Assembly: GCF_007830065.1 (NCBI RefSeq)
Contig: NZ_VLKK01000010.1
Location: 53,934 to 117,933 of the forward strand
Direction of reading: 5' to 3'
Origin: Sphingobium wenxiniae
GTDB taxonomy: Bacteria > Pseudomonadota > Alphaproteobacteria > Sphingomonadales > Sphingomonadaceae
Length of the DNA: 64,000 nt
In this document: one piece after another, positions 28,258-38,015 of the stretch
Numbering within the stretch: position 1 is the first letter of the stretch
Layout: every line of letters starts with the position of its first letter
Notes under the pieces: generated by a model
Databases searched by the model: none
What the model saw: the letters and a program-made list of their open reading frames with translations, nothing else
What the model was told of the DNA's origin: nothing
Translations under genes and position numbers: made by a program

Positions 28258-29514
28258 TTACGCCACCAGCCCCAGCGGGTTCTCAACCAGATCCTTGAAA
28301 GCCTGCATCAGCTGCGCTCCATCGGCGCCGTCGATCGCGCGGTGGTCGAAGCTGCCGGTGGCGCTCATCACCGTCGCAATGGCGAGTGCGCCATCGACCA
28401 CGTATGGGCGCTGTTCGCCCGCGCCGATCGCCATGATCATGCCCTGCGGCGGGTTGATCACCGCCTCGAACTGCTTGATCCCGAACATGCCCAGGTTTGA
28501 AAGGCTTGCCGTTCCGCCCTGGTATTCGTGCGGCTGCAGCTTACCCTCGCGCGCCTTGTCGGCGAGCGCCTTCATCTCGGTCGAGATCTGCGCCACCCCC
28601 TTGGTCGCGGCATCGACTACGATCGGCGTGATCAGCCCCGAAGGCGCGGCCACGGCCACCGAGATATCAGCGCGGGTGAACTTGCGCAATTCGTCGGCGG
28701 CGAAGCTGACATTGCACTTGGGTACGCGGATCAGTGCCTTGGCCAAGGCCTTGATCAAAAGATCGTTGACCGAGAGTTTGACGCCATCGGGCTCAAGCGC
28801 TTTGTTAAGCTCGCCGCGCAGCCTGAGCAGTCCGTCGAGCCGGGCATCGACCGTCAGGTAGATGTGCGGGATGGTCTGCTTGGCCTCCGTCAGACGGCGG
28901 GCGATGGTCTTGCGCACATTGTTGAGTTTTTCAGCTTCGTAAGGAATGCTGAAATCAGGTACGGCGTCGACCGCGGCTTGCGGCGCGGGAGCCCGTTGCG
29001 TTTCAGAGGGCGTGCTGTCTTGCGCCCCCTCGACGTCAGACTTGACGATTCTGCCACTTGGTCCGCTGCCTCTGATCTCACCAAGATCAACGCCGCGCTG
29101 TGCGGCAATTCGTTTGGCCAGCGGAGAAGCGACCACCCGACCACTCTTGGACACGGGGGCTGCAGTCGGCTGAGGTGTTGAAACGGAAACCGTGGACGGC
29201 TCAGCTGACTTCGCGGGTTCCGCCGTAGCCTTGACCTCAGCTTTCGGCATGGTGACGGCGCTATCCTCTTCGTCCTCGCAGGTGAGCGTGGCGATCACCG
29301 TGCCGACCTTCACCCCTTCCGTTCCCGCGGGCACGGCAATGTCGGCGATAACCCCTTCATCGACCGCTTCGAATTCCATCGTGGCCTTGTCGGTCTCGAT
29401 CTCGGCCATGATATCGCCTGAAGAAACCGTATCGCCTACCTTGATCAGCCATTTGGCGAGAGTGCCTTCTTCCATCGTGGGCGACAGTGCAGGCATCTTT
29501 ATCTCAATCGGCAT
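28258..29514 (-). CDS. pdhC: Dihydrolipoamide acetyltransferase (E2) of pyruvate dehydrogenase
   Basis: Core acetyltransferase of the complex. 418 residues: lipoyl domain with K43 in [12 protein letters not shown], linker, peripheral subunit-binding domain at about 126-161 (VVASPLAKRIAAQRGVDL then GSGPSGRIVKSDV), and catalytic domain with the active-site histidine H391 in SFDHRAIDGADGAQ. First gene of the four-gene operon; a 61-bp AT-rich gap separates it from the aldo-keto reductase. Confidence 0.95.
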   Translation of the reverse strand: MPIEIKMPALSPTMEEGTLAKWLIKVGDTVSSGDIMAEIETDKATMEFEAVDEGVIADIAVPAGTEGVKVGTVIATLTCEDEEDSAVTMPKAEVKATAEPAKSAEPSTVSVSTPQPTAAPVSKSGRVVASPLAKRIAAQRGVDLGEIRGSGPSGRIVKSDVEGAQDSTPSETQRAPAPQAAVDAVPDFSIPYEAEKLNNVRKTIARRLTEAKQTIPHIYLTVDARLDGLLRLRGELNKALEPDGVKLSVNDLLIKALAKALIRVPKCNVSFAADELRKFTRADISVAVAAPSGLITPIVVDAATKGVAQISTEMKALADKAREGKLQPHEYQGGTASLSNLGMFGIKQFEAVINPPQGMIMAIGAGEQRPYVVDGALAIATVMSATGSFDHRAIDGADGAQLMQAFKDLVENPLGLVA

Positions 29515-29575
29515 GAAATAATTCCAATAGGTGCGTATAGTGGTCTAATTAGGCCTAAGTGCCAGAAAGACAAAA

Positions 29576-30586
29576 TCAATGCGGGTTCGAATTATTAATA
29601 AATTCTTCTGTATCTATCGTTCTTTGCATCGGTTCAGGATAACGATCACCAGAAACTGTGTTTTGATTGATCAGCGCATCACAGCTATCAAGCAGATATT
29701 TACCTGGTTGCCATGTAGAGCTGGAGAAGTTTTCCTCCAGGTGGTCGTGCCGGGTGGTGCCGGGGATTGCGTGGACGAAGGGTGCGCGCGACAGCACCCA
29801 GGCAAGCGCCAGTTGAGCCGGGGTCACGCCCGCGCCTGCTGCCAGCGCATTGAAGGAATCGACCAGCGCGAGGTTCTTCTGCCAGTTTTCCGGCCGGAAA
29901 CGTGGGTGAGAGTAGCGAATGTCATCCTGCCGCAAGGTGTCCGGATCGCGCAGGCCGTTGGCGAGCGCCCCGCGTGCCACCGGCGAGAAGGCGACCAAGG
30001 CGATGGCAAGCTCGCGGCAGGCATCGAGCACGGCGATCTCGACGTTGCGCGTCCACAGCGAGTATTCGGTTTGCACCGCGGCCATGGGGTGCGCGGCGTG
30101 CGCTTCGCGAATGTGCTCGGCGGACCATTCCGACACGCCGTAGGCGCCGATCTTCCCGGCCTCGATTGCGCGTACCAGCGCTCCGACCGAATCGGCAATC
30201 GGCACCTCGGGGTCGAAACGGTGAAGATAAAACAGGTCGATGTGGTCGGTCCGCAGCCGCGCCAAGCTCTGGTCGAGCGAACGCAGAATGGAATCCGGGT
30301 GGCAATCGGTACCGCGCTTCGGCCCGTCGAACAGGATGCCGGTCTTCGAGGCGAGGAAGAATTCCTTGCGCCGGTGCGCCAGCGTCTCGCCGATCAGCGT
30401 CTCGTTGCGGCCGGCGCCATAGATGTTGGCCGTGTCGAAGTGATCGTAGCCCAGGTCGAGCGCGGCTTGCAGCACGCGCCCGGCCTCGTCCGGCTGGGGC
30501 GGGGTGCCGTAGCCATGGCTCAGCCCCATGCAGCCGAGGCCGATCGGGTTGACCAGCCGTCCGGCAATCGCCCGCGCGGTGCTCAC
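29576..30586 (-). CDS. Aldo/keto reductase
   Basis: NADPH-dependent carbonyl reductase of the AKR superfamily. 336 residues from a GTG at 30586 that overlaps the ligC stop (GTGA), so it is the last gene coupled to the ligJABC operon. Motifs: NPIGLGCMGLSHGYG, DHFDTANIYGAGRNETLIG with the catalytic Asp/Tyr, LASKTG with the lysine, and HIDLFYLHRFDP. Substrate unknown; an aldehyde or ketone from the aromatic pathway is possible. Confidence 0.88.
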   Translation of the reverse strand: MSTARAIAGRLVNPIGLGCMGLSHGYGTPPQPDEAGRVLQAALDLGYDHFDTANIYGAGRNETLIGETLAHRRKEFFLASKTGILFDGPKRGTDCHPDSILRSLDQSLARLRTDHIDLFYLHRFDPEVPIADSVGALVRAIEAGKIGAYGVSEWSAEHIREAHAAHPMAAVQTEYSLWTRNVEIAVLDACRELAIALVAFSPVARGALANGLRDPDTLRQDDIRYSHPRFRPENWQKNLALVDSFNALAAGAGVTPAQLALAWVLSRAPFVHAIPGTTRHDHLEENFSSSTWQPGKYLLDSCDALINQNTVSGDRYPEPMQRTIDTEEFINNSNPH

Positions 30587-31539
30587 GACCAGCCGTCCTG
30601 CGCTTCGAGGCTGACGGCCAGCTCGCCGATCACGCGGTAGCAATCGAGCACCTGCGCAATGCTCGAATTGGGCTCGCGCCCTTCGCGGATCGCAGCCACG
30701 AATTCGCGGTCCTGCAGTTCGATGCCGTTCATCGACACGTCCACCTTCGAAACGTCGACCGGCTCTTCCTTGCCGTTCACCAGATCGTCGTAGCGGGCGA
30801 TGTAGGTGGCGCTGTCACCGATGTAGCGGAAGAAGGTGCCCAGCGGCCCGTCGTTGTTGAACGACAGCGATAGCGTGCAGATCGCGCCGCTCTCGCTCTT
30901 CAGCTGGATCGACATGTCCATGGCGATGCCCAGTTCCGGGTGCTTTGGCCCCTGGATGGCATTGGCCTTGACGATGCGGCCCGCCTGATAGGCGAACAGG
31001 TCGATCGTGTGGGCGGCGTGGTGCCAGAGCAAGTGATCGGTCCAGCTGCGCGGCTCGCCCTTGGCGTTCATGTTCTTGCGACGGAAGAAATAGGTCTGCA
31101 CGTCCATCTGCTGGACGGTAAACTCGCCTGCGGTGATGCGATTGTGCACGTACTGATGCGAGGGATTGAAGCGGCGGGTGTGGCCGACCATACAGGTCAG
31201 CCCGGTTTCCTTCGCCTTGGCCAACACGGCCTCGGCATCGGCCCAGCTATCGCACAGCGGGATTTCCACCTGCACGTGCTTGCCCGCGTTCATGCAGGCG
31301 ATGGCCTGCGCCGCATGCATCTGGGTGGGGGTGCACAGGATCACCGCGTCGATGTCGTCGCGGGCGAGGGCGTCGTCCAACTCGGTCGAAGAATGCTTCG
31401 CGCCGTATTTCTCGGCGACGGCAGCAGCCTGTTCGCCGGTACGGCTGATGATGGATACGATCTGCACCCCGTCGATATTCTTCAGGCCGTCAAGGTGCTT
31501 TTCACCGAATGCGCCGGCGCCGACGAGTGCGATTCTCAT
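30583..31539 (-). CDS. ligC: 4-Carboxy-2-hydroxymuconate-6-semialdehyde dehydrogenase LigC
   Basis: NADP-dependent oxidation of the LigAB ring-cleavage product (its cyclic hemiacetal form) to 2-pyrone-4,6-dicarboxylate. 318 residues from ATG 31539 (AAGGAAA upstream); SYK-6 LigC is 315. Gfo/Idh/MocA fold with GAGAFG at 7-12, and the family stretches MVGHTRRFNPSHQY, DVQTYFFRRKNMNAKGEPRS and WTDHLLWHHAAHTIDLFAYQ, which I recognise as almost identical to SYK-6 LigC. Confidence 0.95.
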   Translation of the reverse strand: MRIALVGAGAFGEKHLDGLKNIDGVQIVSIISRTGEQAAAVAEKYGAKHSSTELDDALARDDIDAVILCTPTQMHAAQAIACMNAGKHVQVEIPLCDSWADAEAVLAKAKETGLTCMVGHTRRFNPSHQYVHNRITAGEFTVQQMDVQTYFFRRKNMNAKGEPRSWTDHLLWHHAAHTIDLFAYQAGRIVKANAIQGPKHPELGIAMDMSIQLKSESGAICTLSLSFNNDGPLGTFFRYIGDSATYIARYDDLVNGKEEPVDVSKVDVSMNGIELQDREFVAAIREGREPNSSIAQVLDCYRVIGELAVSLEAQDGWS

Positions 31540-31561
31540 TGTTGGTTTCCTTTCAAACCGT

Positions 31562-32269
31562 TCACGATGTGGTGTTGAGCAAGGCGTTCGCGAGTTGTGC
31601 CGGCGCGGACAAAAAGGGTGAATGACCGGTTTCCAGACTCTGGATCGAGACACATGTGTTTGCCGCCGCCATCTTGCGCTGCGCTTCAATAGGGATTGCC
31701 CGATCTCGGATACATTCAACATAGTGACGCGGCACGGAACCAAAGCGCTCGGGTGTCGTCTCCACAGGAGTTCCTAACGGCGCCAAAGCCTGTGGGCGGA
31801 GTTTGGCGACGGCGGACTTGCAGATATCCAGATGGACATCCGCAAAAAGCGTGTCACTCGCCGATTGCGGAGGAATAATAGCGGTCAGGCCATCCGCCGA
31901 GTATTCCAGCGATAGAGGCGCGCCTTGATCTGCCAGCTGCTTGAGGCTCTGCCCGTTGTCCGGCAAGAATGCCGCGACATACACGAGCGCGGCCACGCGT
32001 TCCGGGATCAGTTCGGCAACCTGGGTGATGACAAGGCCGCCCATGCTGTGCCCCACAAGAACCACGGGTTCGCCCTGAGAGCAGACGGTATGCACCACTG
32101 CATCACAATAAGCAGCGAGGCTCACGTCCCCGGGCGGTGTCGGATCGTCTCCCGATCCCGGCAGGTCGATCGCCACGACCTTGTGCTTCCCCGCTTCCAG
32201 CAGCGGGATCAGTTCATCCCAGCACCAACGTCCGTGCCAGGCGCCATGGATCAGGATAAAGGTGCTCAT
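31562..32269 (-). CDS. Alpha/beta hydrolase (methylesterase-like) inserted between ligB and ligC
   Basis: Small serine hydrolase resembling plant methylesterase/hydroxynitrile lyase-type proteins. 235 residues. N-terminal FILIHGAWHGRWCWDELIP (oxyanion region), nucleophile S75 in LVGHSMGGLVI, and a likely catalytic histidine in LETGHSPF near the C-terminus. In SYK-6 ligB and ligC are adjacent, so this is an insertion. A role in hydrolysing an aromatic ester (for example a phthalate monoester) or a pathway lactone is inference only. Confidence 0.85.
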   Translation of the reverse strand: MSTFILIHGAWHGRWCWDELIPLLEAGKHKVVAIDLPGSGDDPTPPGDVSLAAYCDAVVHTVCSQGEPVVLVGHSMGGLVITQVAELIPERVAALVYVAAFLPDNGQSLKQLADQGAPLSLEYSADGLTAIIPPQSASDTLFADVHLDICKSAVAKLRPQALAPLGTPVETTPERFGSVPRHYVECIRDRAIPIEAQRKMAAANTCVSIQSLETGHSPFLSAPAQLANALLNTTS

Positions 32270-32279
32270 GTTTTTGCGG

Positions 32280-33521
<1,242 letters not shown>

Positions 33522-33525
<4 letters not shown>

Positions 33526-34544
33526 AGTCCGCGTTCCTTGAGCTGCGCGTCAAGGCGCGGGAACACCCGGCGAGCGTTGCCCTCGAAGATGGCGTGGCGT
33601 TCGGCCTCGGAGATGTCGAGCGCATCGACATAGCGCTTGGTATCGTCGAAATAGAAGCCGGTGGTCGGGTCGATCCCGCGCACGGCGCCGACCATTTCGC
33701 TTCCGAACAGGATGTTCTTGTTGTCGATCACATCGGCCAGCAGGTTGATGCCGGGCTGGTGGTAGACGCAGGTATCAAAGAACACATTGTTCATCAGGTG
33801 GCCCGACAGGTCCGGCTTCTTGAGCATGTCGGCGAGGCCGCGATAGCGCCCCCAGTGATAGGGCACCGCGCCGCCGCCGTGCGGTATGATGAAGCGCAGA
33901 TTCGGGAAGCGGCCAAACAGGTCGCCTTCGAGCAGCTGCATGAAGGCGATAGTGTCAGCCGCGATGTAATAGGCGCCGGTCGCATGCATCGCCGGGTTGC
34001 ATGAGCCCGAGACGTGGATCATTGCCGGCACGTCGAGCTCGCACATCGCTTCGTAGAACGGGAACCAGTACTCATCGGTGAGCGGTGGATGCCTGAAGTG
34101 GCCGCCGCCGGGATCCGGGTTAAGATTGCAGCCGATGAAGCCCATGTCGACGCAGCGTTCGAGCTCGGCGATCGAACTCGACATGTCGGCCTCGGGGCTT
34201 TGCGGCAGCATGCAGACCGGGGCGAACACTTCGGGATAGAGCCCCGCGACCCGGCCGATCAGGTCGTTGCAGACCTGCGCCCACTTCACCGCGACCGACT
34301 GGTCGCCGACATGGGGGGCCATCGCGCTGGCGCGCGGACTGAAAATCGTCATGTCCGCGCCGCGCTCCTTTATCAGGCGAAGCTGGTTGGACTCGATCGT
34401 CTCGCGGATTTCGTCGTCGGAGATGGCCGGATATTCGGGGGCCGGCTGGCCCGCCTTGAACGCCGCCTTCTGCATCTCGCGCCAGTCATCGTGCGCCTTG
34501 GGCAACACGGTGTAGTGGCCGTGGCAATCAATGATCATGGTCAT
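33522..34544 (-). CDS. ligJ: 4-Oxalomesaconate hydratase LigJ
   Basis: Hydrates 4-oxalomesaconate to 4-carboxy-4-hydroxy-2-oxoadipate. Amidohydrolase-fold metalloenzyme of 340 residues; SYK-6 LigJ is 341. Metal-binding DCHGHYT near the N-terminus, FIIPHGGGAVPYHWGRYRG and NILFGSEMVGAVRGIDP are nearly identical to SYK-6 LigJ. Start ATG 34544 overlaps the upstream dehydrogenase by ATGA. The order ligJ-ligA-ligB-ligC matches SYK-6 apart from the extra hydrolase. Confidence 0.95.
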
Positions 34545-35338
34545 GCCTCGCTTCCCTTTTCCGCAGCCTGTCGCTGCCGATAGATTGTGCCTCGCGTCAT
34601 TACCGGGGCGACGCCGAGCGAAAGCAGTGTCTTCGCGCTTTCTTCCATCTCCGCCGCGCGACGGACGCCGTGCGTGTGCATCCGTTCCAGGTTGTAGGCG
34701 GCTTTTTGCGCCCAGGGGATCGCCTTCTCGCTGGCATCGAGCGAGGCGAGCACTTCGTCGGCCACCCCGGCGGCCTCGGCTGCCGCGATCATCTCGGCCG
34801 TCAGTGCCTCGATTCCCTTGACCATGACCGAGCGGATCATCTTGATCGAGCTGGCTTGGCCGACCTCGTCGCCGACGACGCGCACGTTGGTGAAGCCCAG
34901 CGCACGCAGGCCTTTCTCGGCATCGAATGCGGCGGGCCCAGCGAGCAGCAGCGGCACGGCAAGCTGCGCGGGGTTGACTGGGGCGAGGATCGCCATGTCG
35001 ACATAGCGCCCTCCGGCCGCTTCGACCGCTCTCGCGGCGGCTGCTTTGGTCTCGGGCGCGACGGAGTTGCCGTCGCACCACATAGCCCCGGCGGAAAGCA
35101 CGGTAGCATAGCCCTGCGCGGCGGAAAGCGCGGCATCGGCAGTGACAAGCGAGAGCACCAGTGGTGCGCCCTTCAGCGCATCGGCGGCGCTGGCTGCAGC
35201 GTCGATGCCGTCCCTTGCCATGGCATCGCAGCGGGCTGGAAGGAGGTCCCAGCCGCTAGCGCGCCCGCCCCACCCGCCTGCGCGTGCAAAGATCGATCCG
35301 GCCTCGCCGTAGCCAATAAGGGCGATTGCATGTGCCAT
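34541..35338 (-). CDS. NAD(P)-dependent dehydrogenase, 6PGDH-like with DUF1932 C-terminus
   Basis: Beta-hydroxyacid dehydrogenase-type oxidoreductase of unknown substrate. 265 residues from ATG 35338 (no strong ribosome site; an upstream frame is open to 35386). Rossmann motif ALIGYGEAGSIFARAGG, then APVNPAQLAVPLLLAGP and the catalytic-lysine helix SSIKMIRSVMVKGIEALTAE. It is the first gene of the ligJABC operon, which suggests a role in the pathway, but none is known for it in SYK-6. Confidence 0.8.
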   Translation of the reverse strand: MAHAIALIGYGEAGSIFARAGGWGGRASGWDLLPARCDAMARDGIDAAASAADALKGAPLVLSLVTADAALSAAQGYATVLSAGAMWCDGNSVAPETKAAAARAVEAAGGRYVDMAILAPVNPAQLAVPLLLAGPAAFDAEKGLRALGFTNVRVVGDEVGQASSIKMIRSVMVKGIEALTAEMIAAAEAAGVADEVLASLDASEKAIPWAQKAAYNLERMHTHGVRRAAEMEESAKTLLSLGVAPVMTRGTIYRQRQAAEKGSEA

Positions 35339-35453
35339 GGCTCGGGGATGCACCGCGGCCGCGGACCGGGCAAATCGAAACTGCATTTTCGCGATAAGCT
35401 TGTGCTAATTGACCTTCGAACTGAGTCTCGCGCGTCCGTGTGGACGGTCATCC

Positions 35454-35467
35454 TTGATCGAGATCAA
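35454..35467. promoter_or_regulatory. Perfect FNR/FixK-type box before the second ligAB pair
   Basis: TTGATCGAGATCAA fits the FNR-family consensus TTGAT-N4-ATCAA exactly. It is nested in a wider inverted repeat (TGGACGGTC to the left, GACTGTCCA to the right) in the 199-bp divergent region between 35338 and 35538, about 70 bp upstream of the ligA-like start. A second small hairpin, GCAGGC ACAT GCCTGC, lies at 35505-35520. Confidence 0.6.
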
Positions 35468-35537
35468 GACTGTCCACCAGTAAGCATTCGTAGGATGGTC
35501 AGACGCAGGCACATGCCTGCATGAATGGAGGACGCCG

Positions 35538-35927
35538 ATGACGACGGAGGCCCAATTAATTCCCGGCACGACGCTGTTCGACGGCGGTGCGGCCCGCAAG
35601 GGGTATGCGCTAAACGCCATGTGCTTCTCGTTCAACGAGAAGGTCAATCGCGACGCCTTTCTCGCCGATGAGGCCAGCTATATGGACCGCTATGGTCTTA
35701 CGCCCGAACAGCGCGAGTCGGTGGTCGGTCGCGATATCCTCGGCATGATCGCGGCCGGCGGGAACATCTATTACCTTGCCAAGCTGGCGGGAATCTTCGG
35801 ACTGAACGTTCAGGATGTCGGCTCGATGCAGACCGGCGTCAGCGTCGAAAAATTCAAGGAAATGTTGCTCGCACAGGGCCGCGGCGAATCGTACGATTCG
35901 GCTCATAAGGATATGATCAATGGCTGA
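35538..35927 (+). CDS. LigA-like extradiol dioxygenase small subunit, second copy
   Basis: 129 residues, GGAGG 7 nt upstream of ATG 35538. LigA-family motifs ARKGYALNAMCFSFNEKVNR and GMIAAGGNIYYLAKLAGIFG. Clearly homologous to LigA at 33127 but diverged. It overlaps the following ligB-like gene by 8 nt, so both are translated together. Partner specificity (protocatechuate, gallate or a methylated gallate) cannot be told from the sequence. Confidence 0.88.
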   Translation: MTTEAQLIPGTTLFDGGAARKGYALNAMCFSFNEKVNRDAFLADEASYMDRYGLTPEQRESVVGRDILGMIAAGGNIYYLAKLAGIFGLNVQDVGSMQTGVSVEKFKEMLLAQGRGESYDSAHKDMING

Positions 35928-36759
35928 AATCGTGGGCGCCTATTTCACCAGCCATGTCCCTGGGATCGGCGGAGCAATCCATCGCGGTGACCAGCAGACC
36001 CCCTATTGGAAACCCTTCTTCGACGGCTTTCCGAGGGTTCAGGAATGGCTTTGCGAAGTAAAGCCTGATGTCGCGGTGGTCTTTTCAAACGATCACGGGC
36101 TCAACTTCTTCCTGGACAAGATGCCGACCTTCGCGGTCGGAGCGGCCGCTTCGTATGCGAATGCCGATGAAGGCTGGGGCCTGCCGCTCTACAAGAGCTT
36201 CAAAGGTCATCCCGAACTGAGCTGGCACATCATCGAGCAAATGGTGGGCGACGAGTTCGATCCCGTCACCTGCCAGGAAATGCTGGTCGACCATGCCATC
36301 TCGATCCCGTTCGAACTGGCCTATCCAGGTGCCGGGGAGTGGCCGGTGAAGCTGGTTCCAATCGGCATCAACACAGTGCAGCATCCCCTGCCCTCGGCCA
36401 AGCGGTGCCTTGCGCTGGGGCGCTCGGTGCACAAGGCGCTGGCATCGTGGCAGGGCGACGAGCGGATCGTGGTGATCGGCACCGGCGGCCTCTCGCACCA
36501 GCTCGACGGCGCGCGCGCCGGGTTCATGAACAAGGAATACGACCTGTTCTGCCTCGACAATATCGCCCGGGATCCCGACGCGCTGACCCAACATTCCATC
36601 GCCGACATCGTCCGGCTGGCCGGCACCCAGGGCGTGGAAATTCTCAACTGGATCGCGGCGCGCGGTGCGCTCGGGCCCCAGGGCCACGAAATTCATCGCA
36701 ACTACCATGCGCCAATCTCGAACACGGCCGCGGCGACTTTGCTCCTCGAGCCGGGCTGA
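35920..36759 (+). CDS. LigB-like extradiol dioxygenase catalytic subunit, second copy
   Basis: 279 residues. Keeps the iron ligands (H12 in YFTSHVPGIGG, histidine of FSNDHGLNFF, glutamate of GVEILNW) and the catalytic histidine in GTGGLSHQLDGARAGF, so it should be active. The substrate loop differs from LigB: NADEGWGLPLYKSFKGH instead of [16 protein letters not shown]. That suggests a different substrate or a distinct protocatechuate enzyme. It is not fused like the gallate dioxygenase DesB. Divergently transcribed from the ligJABC operon. Confidence 0.88.
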   Translation: MAEIVGAYFTSHVPGIGGAIHRGDQQTPYWKPFFDGFPRVQEWLCEVKPDVAVVFSNDHGLNFFLDKMPTFAVGAAASYANADEGWGLPLYKSFKGHPELSWHIIEQMVGDEFDPVTCQEMLVDHAISIPFELAYPGAGEWPVKLVPIGINTVQHPLPSAKRCLALGRSVHKALASWQGDERIVVIGTGGLSHQLDGARAGFMNKEYDLFCLDNIARDPDALTQHSIADIVRLAGTQGVEILNWIAARGALGPQGHEIHRNYHAPISNTAAATLLLEPG

Positions 36760-36761
36760 TA

Positions 36762-37907
36762 CTAGGTCACCGAAACGGCCTCCAGATCGGCAAGGAATTC
36801 CGACTGCACCCGCGTCGGGTTCCAGGAATTGCGAGTGGTCACGCCGATAATGCGATCGAGATCCTCGGGCAGGTCCGCGATCCTGGCCAGCCAGCCGGCC
36901 TCGAGTTCAACCAAAACCTGGTCGGGCGACAGCAAGGTAAGGAAATCGCTATCCATCAGCAGTTGGCGGATAGTCATCACTGATCCGGATTCCACGGGCA
37001 CCGGTGGCAGTGCAAGCCCTTCGCGCACAAACATCTGCTCCCAAAGGTGCCTGAGCGGCGTACCGACGCTAGAGATCACCCAGGGGTAAGTAGCCAATTC
37101 TGCTGCCGATGGGCTCAAGCCTGAAAGCGGGTGCTTGGCCCGTCCAATCGCTACGATCCGATCGCGGAACAGGACCTTTTGATGTAGATCAGGCTCGGCC
37201 AGCGGTTCCCGTACTGCGCCAATCATCAGGTCGATAGATCCATTTCGCAGCGGATCGACCAGTTCGGACCGCGAGCCCTCGACGATAGAGATGTGTACAT
37301 GCGGGTTACGCCGCAGGAATTTTGTCACTGCCGCAGGCATGACACGTGCGCGTGACAATGGCATGGCGCCGATTGCGATACGGCGCGTTTCATGCCCCTT
37401 CAGCGCATCGATCTCAGACAGACCGGCTTCGAGTTCGACCCGTGCAAGCCGGAAGGATCGGGCCATCACTTCGCCAGCTCCGGTCAGGATGACGATCTTG
37501 CCACGCCGTTCTGCCAGCGACTTGCGCGAGGACAGCGCCAGATCGCTGACTGCCCGGTGGAGCGACGGAAGCGATAGGCCGGTAAGCATGCTCGCCCCAG
37601 TGTAGCTGCCAGTGTCAGCCAGCGCTATCAAAGCCCGCATCCGGCTCATCGTCACATGCGGGCTCGCGATGTGATCGAGCGCTGCCTTGGCGCGTGGCAC
37701 GAAAATATCGGCCGCCGCCGTTGATATCATGCCGTCATGACGCCGTTCAAACAGCGGCAGCGCGATCATGGACTCGATACGTGACAACGCCTGGGTTATC
37801 GCCGGTTGGGTGAGATTGACGGCCTGGGCAGCCGCATTCATGGTTCCTAGTTCCGCGATTTTCGTGATCGCACGCAGATGGCGCAGGTTGAGATCCCAGA
37901 TTTCCAT
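36762..37907 (-). CDS. LysR-family regulator with two HTH-like modules
   Basis: Probable regulator of the lig genes, in the position of LigR. 381 residues from ATG 37907 (ATG 37916 possible). The first winged HTH at 5-65 (NLRHLRAITKIAELGTMNAAA, then LTQPAITQALSRIE). A second, LysR-like module at about 88-150 (MSRMRALIALADTGSYTGAS, LSLPSLHRAVSDLAL, and GKIVILTGAGEVMARSF). The effector domain follows from about 170. Tandem modules make it about 80 residues longer than a usual LysR protein. Convergent with the ligB-like gene, divergent from ligK. Confidence 0.9.
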   Translation of the reverse strand: MEIWDLNLRHLRAITKIAELGTMNAAAQAVNLTQPAITQALSRIESMIALPLFERRHDGMISTAAADIFVPRAKAALDHIASPHVTMSRMRALIALADTGSYTGASMLTGLSLPSLHRAVSDLALSSRKSLAERRGKIVILTGAGEVMARSFRLARVELEAGLSEIDALKGHETRRIAIGAMPLSRARVMPAAVTKFLRRNPHVHISIVEGSRSELVDPLRNGSIDLMIGAVREPLAEPDLHQKVLFRDRIVAIGRAKHPLSGLSPSAAELATYPWVISSVGTPLRHLWEQMFVREGLALPPVPVESGSVMTIRQLLMDSDFLTLLSPDQVLVELEAGWLARIADLPEDLDRIIGVTTRNSWNPTRVQSEFLADLEAVSVT

Positions 37908-37945
37908 GCGCAGCATCTTAGCGAAATCTAATCGCCGCGCCAGAT

Positions 37946-37966
37946 ATTCGACTTTCGCTCACGAAT
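37946..37966. promoter_or_regulatory. LysR-type operator, T-N11-A
   Basis: ATTCG, 11 bp, CGAAT: a perfect dyad of the T-N11-A type in the 108-bp gap between the lysR start and the ligK start. It is 39 bp from the regulator start codon and 50 bp from ligK, the expected geometry for autoregulation plus activation of ligKUI. Confidence 0.7.
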
Positions 37967-38015
37967 CTATGAGATCAAATAAATCGCTGGCCATCGTATC
38001 GTGAGGAGTGGAAAT

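Noticed and set aside
24409..29514. Acetoin or branched-chain 2-oxoacid dehydrogenase complex
   Set aside because: The lipoyl domain on E1 beta and the E1 alpha/E2 motifs fit alphaproteobacterial pyruvate dehydrogenase better; no acetoin-specific genes nearby.
35920..36759. Gallate dioxygenase DesB
   Set aside because: DesB is a single fused chain of over 400 residues with the LigA part at its C-terminus; here the subunits are separate genes and the order is A then B.
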